Shown here piece after piece: positions 11,170-23,376 of a stretch of DNA of 64,000 nucleotides. The position numbers and the translations under genes were made by a program. The DNA lies in NCBI GenBank assembly GCA_013368445.1, contig JAACJO010000022.1, positions 186,001 through 250,000 of the forward strand, given 5' to 3'. The notes beneath the pieces are model-generated. The model made no database searches. It worked only from the letters and a program-made list of their open reading frames with translations, and was not told the origin of the DNA. This DNA is from Leucocoprinus leucothites (taxonomy: Eukaryota; Basidiomycota; Agaricomycetes; Agaricales; Agaricaceae). Positions within the stretch are counted from its first letter, which is position 1. Each line of letters opens with the position of its first letter.

Positions 11170-12741
11170 ATAGAAAATAAAAAGAACAAAAAGGTTTGTT
11201 TTCCCTCTGCTTGTACGTTCTGTGGCCCTTATTTGGCTAGGTTTAACGCTCCTGATGCCGGTGCTGCGAACGTGAGTTTGAGGATGAAAAGGTATTCCGA
11301 TAATCTTTTTTTTTCAGCAAAGAAGCAGAAATCTGACTAGGAGTGCGCGCTACGTTTAGCTCTCGTGCAGCACCAAAAAGCATAGCGCTTCAGATATGGC
11401 ATGGATCTCCGTCGGGTCAACACCACAGGTGGTCTTGCTGTTCGTATCCTGCAGGCACACAAGCTAGAACCAGAAAAGCAAGAGCACACTGCTTTACCAA
11501 GACGTATCGCCGTGCTCACCCTTCAATCATTCCTAGCCCTCAATGAATCGAAAAGGCACTCCCAGGTCGTGATAGCCAAGAAGTTGAGATCTTTGGGATG
11601 GAAAGTATCCCCGCGCCTGACGTAGCAGACTACAAACGTAGTAAAGAAATCGATTTGGGTCTCGCAGCTGGATCAATCTCCCAACCACAAGTTAAACGTC
11701 CGAAAATTGGAAATAGGCCTATATCGAAGGATGAGTTGAAGGCTCAACTTGAGGTGCATAAGGCGTTAATGGGGTTGAAAATCGTTGAATAATCCGGCGC
11801 CTTCGGCGAGCTCGGCGACCCCGGATAATGCAAGTGGGAACGATGGGGCGATGTACCATGCTCCGGCTCAGACGTATGCCATGCCTCCTGTGCCTATGCC
11901 CCCGCTTTTGGCTAAGTCTCCGCCATCGCCGCTCCCGCCTCCATTCGCTAGAGGATTACCACCAGGGTGAGTAGCGTTTCTCTGCCTCCTTTGTCGTGTT
12001 TCTCACTCGTAATCTCTCAAACCACAGCCCCCTCCTCCTGGCTTCCCACCGCCAGGAGCACCAGAAACTCCTCCCTTCCCACCACCATTCCTTCCACCAC
12101 CCTTCCTTCCACCACCCTTCCTTCCACCAGGTGCATCCCCGCCTCCCGGTTTCCCTGGTTTCTATCCCACTCCCTCCGGTCCTCCTGGTAGTGCTGGTGG
12201 TGTTCCCGGTGCATTACCACCGCCTCCACCTAACTTTGTTCCCGCCTCTACGAACGCGGATCAACAGCCTCCTGCTCCGGCGCCATCGTCACAACCTACA
12301 TCCATTCATGCACCTCCACCACCGCCTCCCGCTGGCGCTGGATCGGGGTCGGTGCAGGTACCTCAAGGATACGCATAAGGTCAATTGAAGCCTCCTCAGC
12401 TGGCTCTACCCAATCTCGCTTTGAAACAGACACTTCCCGAAGTGAAGAAACCGACCGAGCTGAAGTGGACTAATCCAAACTTTTCACCTGTACATGAGGT
12501 CTCTCCTATTAATCCGTGATTTATGCTGATCTTCTCCCTCCTGTCATTTTGATCTGTCTGTGATCGTCGTGATACACCGACAACGTCGCACGTGTAGGAG
12601 GAACACAGAGAAATTCGTCCCAGGTATTACCAGACCCAGATTAACAGCGGTTCCGCTAGCACTAGCGCTGTTATGACCGGTGGCCCTTCTCCTGACGAAC
12701 CACGCGGCAAGAAACGTGCTAGAGCCGAAGACTTTTTGTAG
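11170..12741 (+). pseudogene. BuGZ/ZNF207-like gene, copy 2 (decayed N-terminus)
   Basis: The start codon has become ATA (11170-11172). In the first finger, PWCWYC reads S-stop-C-R-C-C, with TGA at 11253-11255. The later parts are better preserved: the EIELGL block, KDELKAQLEVHKALMG, the Pro-rich region (about 11900-12370), and a fully open last exon. That exon encodes EEHREIRPRYYQTQIN and ends KKRARAEDFL-stop at 12741. A frame slip lies near 11780-11790. The retained introns show that it arose by DNA duplication, not retroposition. Confidence 0.7.
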
Positions 12742-13478
12742 ATGTGCTGATATCAGGTGTACGTTTCACTCGGGCTCTTGTTTATTATTACATTTATAGT
12801 TCTTTTTTAGGTTGGAAGACGTGGCCTCACCTGTCCGTCCCGTTCTATCGTTTCTCTCTTATCCCTGCCGTTATCGACCAGATGCTCATCCCTTTCCATG
12901 TTCCGTTTATACTCATTCTACGCAAAAAAAATAATCATAAATCAACGTTCTCGCTTGTGTGTGCGTGTGTTTTCTTTCTTCTATAGACTCTTTGGAGCTT
13001 GGGGCACTTTTGCGGGTGAAGGACAAAGTTGTGAGTTGGGTTTGCTGTCGGATGTGGGGAGGGCGATTTCGCGTAGGTATGGTGGGGGAATCGGCGGGGC
13101 CATCTGCGTGTGTGGTAGGTGATAAACACTCTCCTTCGCTCTTTACCACAGTCACTTTTTTTCTGTCCTTAGTATGGTGTCTGGAGTCGTGCACGGTTAG
13201 TCGTCCTTTTGATCGTTGATTGTTTATGTGTTACAATGTTGTTCTCTTTCATGTATATAAACGGAAGGTTGGTGCGTTCTGTGTCGTCGTCGGAATTCAA
13301 TTATTTTCTCATTTGTTTGCTGAGTTTGCACAAGAACGTGAGGGTCATAGATGTCGGGAAAAAATCTAATGCAAGATGTGAAAGGTAGAGTATAGTATTG
13401 ACAGTATCGGTTATATTTTTGCTGGCATGAATCTAGAGCCCATCGGGAGTACCTCCTTCAAGTTCGTCCCCGTCATCG
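12742..13478. other. Convergent spacer between BuGZ copy 2 and NACHT-2
   Basis: This is homologous to 2476-3143 and includes the conserved TATA-like block at 13254-13260. No gene is supported. Confidence 0.45.
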
Positions 13479-16400
13479 TCATTCATCGTCATCCGATAAC
13501 CCCTCTGCATCATCCCTACAACAACAGTTCAACTTGCAATGCCTCATAGCTATCAGGCAAGTATTTTCTCCATAACCAATAAGGAAAATTCGATAGCCTT
13601 TTTTCCTCGGAGGTGGTATTCCTGTCATAGATAGTGATATTGGATAAAATTTTGTAGTCGATCTGTCGACAGTCTAGGCAAATGTTAAAATAGTACTTGT
13701 GGCACTCGTGGTATCACCTACTCACAATAGGGAACTTAACAAACTCCGATTTATGGCCAAATTCCGCCCACTTCTCGAGAAGGAGACAGTCCATTGGGCA
13801 GTTCGGTTGTGTCCTGAGTAAAGGCGCAAATGCAGAGTCCTGTAATATCAACAATTGGTAAATCCGATCCCATGAACCCTCAATGTAAGGCAATAACTCA
13901 CCGAGGATAGCCTGAAGACAAGGTCTTGAAATGCAAGGTGAAACCGGAAGCGATAGAATAATTCTCGATCCAAATGGCAAAATGGAAAGTTGTGAAGCCG
14001 GGTGGCTACTGTGGTGAGCCCATGAGAAGTGCATATTTTACCCATCGCCGCCCAGGTATTGTCTAGCAGGTCCCTCCCACGACATAGCGAGGGTATAAAT
14101 GAATAATCTCCAGTTAACAAGCACCAACTGCTCCATTCTATCCACAAGCCAAGCACTGCCACCCATGCTTGCTCTTCAATACACGACCAGCGCTTAATGC
14201 TCTTTCCCACCCCTGCAGAGCCGATGGAATATACGCACATATCATAGTCCGGATCCCTCAACAGCAACCAAGCTGTGTTCGGATCCAAGGGGTCGGGACG
14301 CCATAAAAAGACGAGAGGATGTAGCCATTGAAGAACAGAGGTGATGGTAGCATAATCAAGACCCATGAAGCATTGAAGGTCTTTCAATTGTAAAGCCCAC
14401 CAAGTATTAAACCCGCATCCAGTAATCACAATAAATGCGAGAATCTGCTGTGCAATGTGGCTGATATTGGGAGGAATATTGAGAAGGGTATGGTGGCAGA
14501 TAAGGCAGAGGATCTCTTCTGGATCAATTGTTGAGGATAGTACTGTATGTCGTTGATAATTTGGAGTCGTGAATGAGGATCTGAACACAAAGGGTCAGCT
14601 ACAAAAGATACAATCTTGCATACGAGATTATCACAAGAATTTATCAGAGGGTATGGGGGGGGATATACATCTTCATCGTCAAAGGGAAATGTCTCAATCA
14701 AATCAAGGAGGGATTGATCACTGGAAATGGAGTCAAAGGTCTTCATTTTTGCAAAAGTCTCCTTCCAATGTGCCTCTTGATCCATGTCATATGGGTGCAC
14801 AATGACGAGGATGGTATTCTGGTCGTGGCCAAGCAAGAAATACAGCAGGGTTGGGCACCAATTGATGTCCCAGATATCACGGAATGCCGCGCGATCGTCA
14901 AACGAGTCTTTGAGAGAACAGAAAAGCAGATCTGCTTCATCCCACATACTCTGCAGAGCCAAGTCCCAGTCTAGCGGCTTCACTTCCATGGTCAATTGGC
15001 CAAACAGAGGCACATACTTGTCGATGAGCTGGTAATCTGTCGGCCATAGAGGTACCGTGCGCACGATGCAAGTGCTTGCTGAGCTCCAAGTCCAGGTCTC
15101 CTTCAGCTATTCAATTTCGAAGGTAAGCTCCTGCTTTTTTTTTTCGGAGAATGATTGAGCAGATCACATACATTTGTGACCAAATCGCGGATTAGTCGTT
15201 TCGGGTGCTCCAGTATGCCCATAATGTTGTCCTTGTCTAAGTCGCCAGGATCGAGGTAGTCCTCAAGTCTCCATGGGAGGTCATTAAATGGAAAGCTTTC
15301 TAGTTCCTCCTGTAGCTTTCCGACATCACCACGGCGAAGCAGGCCATGCCACTGCTTGAATAACACAGGCATGACACAAGACTGAACCTGGTTGATACCC
15401 CTCTGCTCAACCCAGGGAAGGATGTCTAGTAAATGGATGGGAGTGAGTGATAGCGATTAACACCGTAGCGGAACATGGGTTACCTGACAAGTCTTTACTG
15501 GTAACTTTCTCAGTCATTGGTCCGAGGATTTGATGCCATTTAATGCACGCGGCTCGTATCTCTGCGAGCGCATCCACTTCATGCAACTCAAAGTGTCCCA
15601 CTTGAACAGCTACCTTCACATAATTGGCGAATGTGGTGTGGGAAAATTCAAGGTGTTTGCCTTGAGCATTGGCGGGTGAAGGTATGGAGAGGACAGAGCG
15701 AAGTCTTCGTAATGATCCGTAAAAAGCAGTTTGTCCGATGAACAGAAAATTTGCTATTGCTTGTGCAGAAACTTCTTCGCCGTCGAGGCTCACGTCCTCA
15801 CCGATCGTGAGTTGGGCATACAAAATTAGAAGAGCAGTGCGGCGGAGAGTGAGAGGGATGCTGAGAAGTAGTCCCCTATACAGTGCTGTGAGAGGCTCAA
15901 AGGGATTTCGCTCGTCAGAAGTGAGCTCGCCTTGCAGAGACTTCAGACATAGCTCAAGCTGGGCGGTGGGATCATCATCATCAACACATGCCACGACGAG
16001 AGAAGCAAGTAGCATGTTGCCGGACGCAGCAGACTCGATCGACTGCACATCAGTGCAAGCGGGCCACTCAACGTCCGCAGAAAATGCATCGCTGTTTTTG
16101 CTTTTGATGCGCTTAAACCCGTCCCGTAGCACCATTGAAACATCCCGGCGGGCTGCAGGAGTATTCATTGAGAGCTCCTCCCGCCATACCCCGGAAGCTG
16201 GGCCAAGCGCATCGAAAGTAGATACGATTTGCCATTCCGGACGACTAATGATGATGCAAACAAAGGGAAGTTGTCGTGCCTTGAAGGCCAAAGCAAAAAA
16301 CACGAACATCTTAATAAGCTCACGCTGCGCGTCTGGTGTGTTGCACTCGTCGAGACCATCTATGAGAAGAAGTATCGGATGGGGTATGGAATTGGGGGTC

Positions 16401-17370
16401 TCGATCCTCAGAGCATCTGATGGTTTGTCAATCAATTGTTGGAACTGGAGCGGCAGGCGCTTGTCCAGAATGGTGGGGTCAGCATTGAGGGCCTCGGAAA
16501 TGCGTTTGCGGAATGCAGGGTATGCGAGGGCGAGTTGGTGGGCAAGGGAAGGAACGATGCGATTGGGGTCATCGCGCCCATTGGCTCGGGAAAGAAAAAG
16601 GCCTGCTCCTCGAAAGCCTTGTTTGGCGTAGTATTCCATGATGTTTTGGGCCATTGCTGATTTTCCAACCCCAGCGGGTCCGTAAAGCCAGAACAGCGAC
16701 TCTGCTCGGTCCGTGTCAAGAAGCCAATTTATGAGTCTTTCCCGTAACGGCACACGGGTCTCGGGGTGACACTGAGGAGCAGTGTAATACCTTGCCGCGG
16801 AATCGTAGGTAGCGTCGACCATTGCTTTCTTCTCGAGGAGCCCTAACACTGAGGATTTTATTTTATTTAATGAATACCGGTCTGACCAGATGGGTAAGCA
16901 CTTACTTTCTTTCTCAATATCTGGTCTGTCATTCCCAACCATGATCGGATTGTGGAAAGTAAGGTGGTGGGCACCCGAGAAAAACGATGTGTTTTGAACG
17001 GTCGGGTTCGAAGCTAAGGACGTCAGACCCATCCCAGGAGCTTTGCCATCCATATCGCCTGACTATCAGTAGTGTGTAAATGTGATAAATACCGTCGTCA
17101 TGTTTAGTGCGACATACCTACTTGTGAGGGTATATAGCTGATCCAATGTAACCCGTGAATTTAAGAGGTTATACTTCCTGTGTAGAGATAGTCGTACCTG
17201 AGCAAACGTTACTGAGTGATGAATTCTTACTGCGTATAAAGCCAGGCAATGCGAACAAATCACACATACTTGCATCCAGGTGGTATACTGCCTTGAAAAA
17301 ATCCTCTTGAATTGAAAGATGACGGTCGAGGGCACTCGAGGGCGACCTCGAGGGCGAAGTGACTGTCGAA
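13479..17370 (-). pseudogene. NACHT-2, NACHT-domain NTPase pseudogene
   Basis: The NACHT exon (15484-16848, 1365 nt) is fully open, with GPAGVGKS, ILLLIDGLDECN and SRPEW. Exon 4 carries SFFSGAHHLTFHNPIMV. The gene is broken elsewhere. The MSYPD start exon is absent and replaced by short tandem repeats at 17371-17450. The third small exon has TAA where the sisters read EGQPF. The C-terminal half is split over three frames by shifts near 14.55 kb and 13.85 kb. The last exon (13479-13673) is still open and reads RIFLIGYGENTCLIAM. The C-terminal half groups with NACHT-3 (LLFCSLKDSFDD, HWKET) rather than with copies 1, 4, 5 and 6. Confidence 0.75.
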
Positions 17371-17450
17371 GTGGCGAGAGTAACAGGATGAGGGATGGCG
17401 TGGCGAGAGGAACAAGACGAGGGATGCTGTGGCGAGAATAACAGGATGGC
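17371..17450. repeat. 29-bp direct tandem repeat, about 2.75 units
   Basis: Units start at 17371, 17400 and 17429, each beginning GTGGCGAGAR and carrying AACARGA. A shorter 12-bp direct repeat (CTCGAGGGCGAM) lies just before, around 17336-17359. The block sits exactly where the first NACHT exon is expected. It is not seen at this position in the other copies. Confidence 0.8.
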
Positions 17451-18049
17451 TGTATCACACGAGGTGAAGCTGGCAGTGCAAACAAAACGCTCATTGGCTA
17501 CACACCTACTAAGCATGAAAGCTAATAGAAAACTTCCAACAAGGGTCCGCAGAGAAATATCTCAGAAAAGTCTAGAAATACTCAGAGAAAATTCTGAGCG
17601 AGCGGGCGTCGTAGGAACACATACTGTCGGTGACACATGCCTCCGTAGTCACGAAGTACTAAAACTCTTTCGAACCTTCCCGACCTGTGGACTCGTACTT
17701 ACACTGAGTAAATCCCGGTGATATTTTACACACATATCTGGAGCACTACCAATTGCCCTAGGAACAATTCAGAGCCTAATCGATTGAGTATTGAAGGCAA
17801 GGAAAAGCAAAGGGGACGTCTCACGGGGCGGTGCAGCTTGCACGTGAAAGTAGTCAATGATCCAACACTCACATGCGCTGGAAAGGCGCCTTGCGAGATG
17901 ATACTAGAGAAAGAATATGACAACTCAGCACGCAGCACCGATGGAACTATGATATACGGAAGCAAATGAATGATATCAACTGGGTCACTCTTGTTCTTTC
18001 AAGTATTAACTAACTACGAAGTGCTGTATACTTGGGCTAGACTCTTACC
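17451..18049. other. Spacer between NACHT-2 and PS copy 2
   Basis: It includes diverged remnants of the usual NACHT upstream region (GATACAGCCAT...TTCTCGCC on the minus strand). No gene, repeat or RNA is recognised. Confidence 0.3.
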
Positions 18050-20687
18050 CAACCTCTAGGATGCATGATTATATAGCCATTTTCCGAAGTTGTGGAAAAG
18101 CAAGAGGAGTGGCAGTACAATAGATCTTTGCAAAGGAGAATCCTCTTATTCGCGGCACCCACACCTGGACTACACATACCGACCTCTAGCATATACATCG
18201 ACGTACTTATCATCCTCGACCCGGGCCCAGTACCGAACGTACGACCTAGTCCTCATCGGCCCGAGCTCGCGCTCACAATACTAGAACATTCGTGATGTTT
18301 TTGACTAGTAGAATGCGGTTCTGGGTCGGCGAAGAGTGGTTCAGGGAATGAAGTCGGAGCGAAAGGTAATCAGGCATGAGTGCTTTGAGGCCTAGTGATT
18401 TCAAGACGCTGATATTACTTGATGACTCCGCTGTGGTGGAAGGGGATAGAGAAGAGCCGGAGGACAATCCGAATGCAGAGGCTGTACGTCGTATCGTAGA
18501 GGAAGGGGATCTATTTGGATTATTCCAGCTCGTCATGACGTTTCTATATGTCGGTGTTGGTGCTGCTGATGTAGGGAGTTGAAGGTCGGAATATTGTTGT
18601 TCAGATCCATAATGTACATTCCCCACCGCCAGTGCTAGCGCCATTGGTTGATGCTAAGCTTTGCGTAAGGTCCGATGAGAGTGCAGCTTCCATCGCCGCA
18701 GCTGTAGAGAGAAACAACTGTGGATTGTATATCACTGTGTTCGCGATCGCGACGTCATGGTCTATCCCCACCAATCCCCATTCGAACGGCTTCACAGCCC
18801 GCGAAATAGTCGGATGCATTTCGTCGATGGACGCCAGAATGTGAACGTCCACATCTGCAAAGCGATCCAACGTGGGCACGGACACCGCCAGCCCCATCGT
18901 GATGGGTTGAGGTAGTCGACGAAAGTACGCCAACAATGCTTCATACCCTTCCCATCACCTCATCCGAAATTCGAATTTCGAGTTCCAGCCCTTGCATCTT
19001 CCGTATGGTCGTCCAACCTCTGAGCAATAGCACTCAAAATATCATTGGATATCGCCAGCGACGAAGACGAAGAATGGTTTCCACTATCAGGAAGCCCTGG
19101 GTGTGCGTGTGACGAGATCCTTGTAGTAGCGTCAAGAGGAGCTTTGAGGTCCTCAAGTACGATGTAGCATGCATGAAATGTACGTTGAATATAGTGGCAA
19201 TGCTTCTGTGCCTTCACGAGTTCGCGGAGTGGATGTGGCGGGGTACGGGTAGTGTGGCACAGGACGTCGTAGTAGTAGTGCGATGGATTGATGTGGCGAC
19301 GATGGCGAAGGGCTTGATGAGGGAGAAGTAGGTGGTAATATAGAGAGAGCTGGTGGGGCTAGTCGCTGGTAGCGTGGTTGTAGTTGAGCAAGAGGAAGAA
19401 GTGGGGCGATTGCGGTCGGGTTGGAGTGACCTAAGATAGACGCCAGTATATTGACGCTCGTAACCATTGGGTCTGGAGCAACAATATATATCTGGTCCAC
19501 CACCGGCTCTTGAGCATCTTGGCCCACACTTTCAGCACGTGTGACTTCAACGTTCTCCTCCATTGCATCAGCTGCTACTACCTGCGTCCCTACACAAAGA
19601 TCTGCATTGGCGCATCCCCCGTTCTCTAGCGTGTCAATCTCCTCCACAGCGCCAACAAGAGCAATATCGCCACTGGCCGGATCCCCTTCAGCGAGAAGTT
19701 CATCAACACCAGGTCTGTCACTGCAGGTCACAACGACAGCACCGGACCTATCTCCCAGAGCAGCGCTACTGCCTTCTACGCCATCTGTCATCTCCTACGC
19801 GTCCAGCAGGATCCACATTCTTCGAATCCTGCGTTCCCAGTGTTTCATCGACTAAAGCGAAGCCCTGGAGTGACAGCATGCTCTCGCTGCAACGAAGAGT
19901 GAACACCAGCCATAACTTGCACTGGCGGTGAATGCTCTAGCACTGGAGCAGGTGGGGTTTCAATTGTCGGGGTTGATGAATCAGGTTGAGGCAGAGGAGG
20001 GAGTGGAGGTGGTATCTCGTCAGAGGCATTAGGTGCTCGCTAGGCTTTAAGGGAGGTATTGGCACTTCTACGACCGCCCCGCACGACGGAGCTGACGACG
20101 GTGGTACATCTTCTATGTGTGCTGGTGCTTGTGCAGGCCCTGCAAAGAAAGAGTTGGTGGTGAGCTAGGCTTGAGGATAGCATTGGGAGACGGAGCTTCT
20201 CACCGGAGTTATCGCGTTGCAATTTTATCCTCCAGGAATGCACCGGCCGTTGCGCCCTCCACCTTTTGTTGAACGACCAACCTCTTCTTCGCCTGTTCTC
20301 GTTGTAAATCTTGCATGAGATCGTGAATCGAAGTCTGAATAATGATAAGGCGCGCTAAGGTACCCGATACCGAAACTGTTGCCAGAGGTATCTCGACCTG
20401 ACTGCGGAAAGGTGGGTACGGATATGACGAGTGTCAGTGGCTTACGAGGGGAGGGGAAACAGGAAGGACATACATGTAGCAGAATGCCACCTCGTGGCTG
20501 TTGTAGCTTCTAGTTCCAGAAGCCGTAGTTTCATTCGCAAGTCTGCGAGTTCAGGCAACGTGGATTCGGAGAATTTGACGAGTGTCGTGAGTTGTGGGGT
20601 GGGCAGGGCCAAGTCAGTTTGGGTGAGGTGCTTGGATATGGAGAGTATCCTATTCATGGGCGAGCCCCCGTAATAGCCGTTGTACAT
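18050..20687 (-). pseudogene. PS gene copy 2 (Pro/Ser-rich, unknown function)
   Basis: The start ATG is at 20687, followed by LADLRMKLRLLELE, an intron (acceptor near 20405) and the LQREQAKK segment. This copy has the longest continuous middle frame in the family (19153-19791, 213 codons). That frame encodes an acidic stretch (VEEIDTLENGG), then a Pro/Ser-rich stretch (SPSSSPSPSSPHQS). After that the frame changes again at about 19.2, 18.9 and 18.6 kb. The conserved VGxxADVxxxILASIDEMHPTISRAVK block lies at about 18.8 kb and RRTASAFGLSSGSS near 18.5 kb. The function is unknown. Confidence 0.42.
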
Positions 20688-21068
20688 CTCGTCGTTTTAA
20701 GGTGCCTGGTGCTTTATCCTATTCCCGCTCTGCCTTCGACGTTCGTACTGGATTGAGTGGTCCTAGACAGGACGCTCGTTCATATTGGCTCCTTCTTCTG
20801 CCAGTCGAGGGATGCTGGGGGTCCCAAGCATCGTTGCAAGAGCGATGTTTTGAAATCACGAAACGGGCTGATTGACGGAAAGAGCATCTTGTTGATGAGC
20901 CTATTGATGCCTGAGATTTTGACGGCGACTTCCCACGCTTCAAGCGCTGGTTGGTAGTGACCCGACCGTGTAAAATTAGCAGTCAAGTGGTGATCTGATT
21001 GAGCGCTAAGCCTCGCGTGTCTTTCGCTTTCTTCCTCACCATCACACGATACAGCAAGCGGAGCAAAA
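20688..21068. other. Head-to-head spacer between PS copy 2 and BuGZ copy 3
   Basis: This is nearly identical to 453-829, in line with a duplication at an offset of about 20.23 kb. It should contain both promoters. No discrete elements are recognised. Confidence 0.4.
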
Positions 21069-22706
21069 ATGGGAAAGAAAGAGAATATACAGGTATGGTT
21101 TTCCCTCTGCTTGTACCTTCTGTGGCCCTTACCCTGTTAGGTTTCACGCTCCTGGTGCTAGTACTGCAGCTTGAGTTCGAGGATGAACTTGGAGGTACGC
21201 CGATGATCCCAGTTTTTTTCTCGCACAGGAACAGAAATCCCACCGACAGCGCACGCCACGCACAGCTCTCATGTAACACCATAAAGCAAGCACTCTAAAC
21301 ACGGCTTATGTCCCCATCGGCTCAACACTGCAGGTGGTCGTACTGCTCCCATCCAGCAGGCGCACAAAATAGAACCTGCGAAGTAAGAGCACCCTGCCTT
21401 ATCGTCATGTATCACCATGCTCACCCCTCGACCTTTCATAGTCTTCCACGAATTGAAATCGTGCTTCCAGGTCGCGATGGTTACGAAGTCGAGATCTTTG
21501 GGATGGAAGGTATCCCGGCGCCTGACGTAGCAGACTACAAACGCAGTGAAGAAATCGAATTGGGTCTCCCAGCCGGATCAATCTCCTGTCAACAAGCTAA
21601 ACGACCGAAATTTGATAATAGGCCTATGTCGGAGGATGAGTTGAAGGCTCAACTTGAGGCGCATAAGGTGTTGATGGGGTTGAATAATCCTGAGCCTTCG
21701 GCGAGCTCGACGACGCCGGATAATTCGAGTGGGAATGGCGCGGTGTATGGTGCTCCGGCTCAGACGTATGCTGTGCCTATGCCCCCGCCTTCAGCTATGT
21801 CGCCGCCTCCGCCGTTCCCCCCTGTTATGTCCCCATCTTCTATGATGCTAGGTCAACCTCCATCGTTCCTCCCTCCGTTCCCTGGAGGATTACCACCAGG
21901 GTGAGTAGTGTTTCTTTTCATGTTCTGTTGCGGTTCTAACTCATATTTAAACTCCAGTCCCCCTCCTCCTGGCTTCCCGTTTCCGCCAGGCTTCCCACCT
22001 CCAGGAGCACCTGGTGCTCCTCCCTTCCCACCACCACTGCCAGGTGCACGACCACCCTTTCCACCACCCTTCCTTCCGCCAGGTGCATCCCCTCCTCCCG
22101 TCTTCCCTGGTTTCTCTCCCCCTCCTCCCGGTCCTCCTGGTAGTGCTGGTGGTGTTCTCGGTGCGTCACCGCCACCTTCACCTAACTTTGTCCCTGCCTC
22201 TACGAACGCGGGTCAACAGCCTCCTGCTCTGGCGCCATCATTACAACCCGTATTTATTCGTGCGCCCCACGTGGAATGCCTCCACCGCCTCCTACTGGTG
22301 TTGGATCAGGGTCGGTGCAGGTACCTCAAGGACACGCACAAGGTCAACTGAAACCTCCTCAGCTGACTCTACCCAATCCCGCTTTGAAGCAGACCCTTCC
22401 TGAAGTCAAGACACCGACCGAGTTGAAGTGGACTGATCCGAACTTTTCACCTGTACGTGAGACCTCTCCTATTGATTTTGTGATTTGCGTTGATCTTTTC
22501 CCTCCTTGTCATTCTCATCTCCTCGTGACCATCGTGATACATTATACGGCGTGGTGAGTGTAGGAGGAACACAGGGCCATTCATCCCAGGTATTACCAGG
22601 CCCAGATTAATGGAGGTTCCACTAGCGCTAGCGCTGTTACGGCCAGTGGCCCTGCTCCTGACGAACCACGCAGCAAGAAACGCGCTCGAGCAGGGACTTT
22701 TTGTAG
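21069..22706 (+). pseudogene. BuGZ/ZNF207-like gene, copy 3 (decayed finger and tail)
   Basis: The start ATG (21069) is kept and reads MGKKENIQ. The first finger reads S-W-C-stop-Y-C with TAG at 21159-21161, plus a 1-base loss just after. From about 21450 to 21900 the frame is long and open: GRDGYEVEIFGMEGIPAPDVADYK, DELKAQLEAHK and a Pro-rich stretch ending GGLPPG before an intron. A further Pro-rich exon (PPGFPFPPGFPPPGAPG) follows. The last exon begins normally (EEHRAIHPRYYQ) but loses one base before the terminal RAEDFL. It is very close to copy 1. Confidence 0.72.
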
Positions 22707-23376
22707 ATGTGCTGACATCAAGTGTACGTTTCACTCAGGCTCTTATTTATTTTTACATTGATAGTTCTCTTTTAGGTTGGAAGACGTGGCCTCACCAGTC
22801 CGTCCCGTTCTATCGTTTCTTTCTTATCCCTGCTGTTATCGACCAGATGCTCATCCCTTTCCATGTTCCGTTTATACTCACTCCGCACAAAAAAATCATA
22901 AATCAACGTTCTCGCTTGTGCGTGCGTGTGTTTTCTTTCTTCTATGGACTCCTTTTAGAGCTTGGGGCAAGGTTACGGGCGAAGGACGAAGCTGTGAGTT
23001 AAGTATACCGTCGAAGGTGGGAAGGAAAATTTTGTGTAGATATGATCGGGGAGTCGGCGGGGTTGTCTGCACATGTGGTAGGCGATAAAACTCTCTTTCA
23101 CTCTCTACCACAGTTGTTTTTTTTTCTGCTTTTAGTACGGTGTCTGGAGTCGTGCACGATTCGTCGTCCTTCTTTTGATCGTTGATCGTTTATGTGTTAC
23201 AATGTTGTTCTCTTTCATGTATATATAAAAAGAAGGTTGGTGCGTTCTGTGTCGTCCTTAGAATGAAATTTTATAGTTCGTTAGCTGCAACTGTACGAAA
23301 ACGCGAGGGGTCACAGATGTCGGGAAGATATACAATGCAACATATGAAAGATAGGGAATGATATGGACAGTATCAG
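22707..23376. other. Convergent spacer between BuGZ copy 3 and NACHT-3
   Basis: This is close to 2476-3143, with the TATA-like block TATATAAAAAG at about 23221-23231. No gene is supported. Confidence 0.45.

Noticed and set aside
15738..16631. Long plus-strand open frame (297 codons) across NACHT-2
   Set aside because: It is the exact antisense of the NACHT exon. The same shadow appears at 25796-26449, 41142-41474 and 61797-62228 because of the codon pattern of the sense strand.
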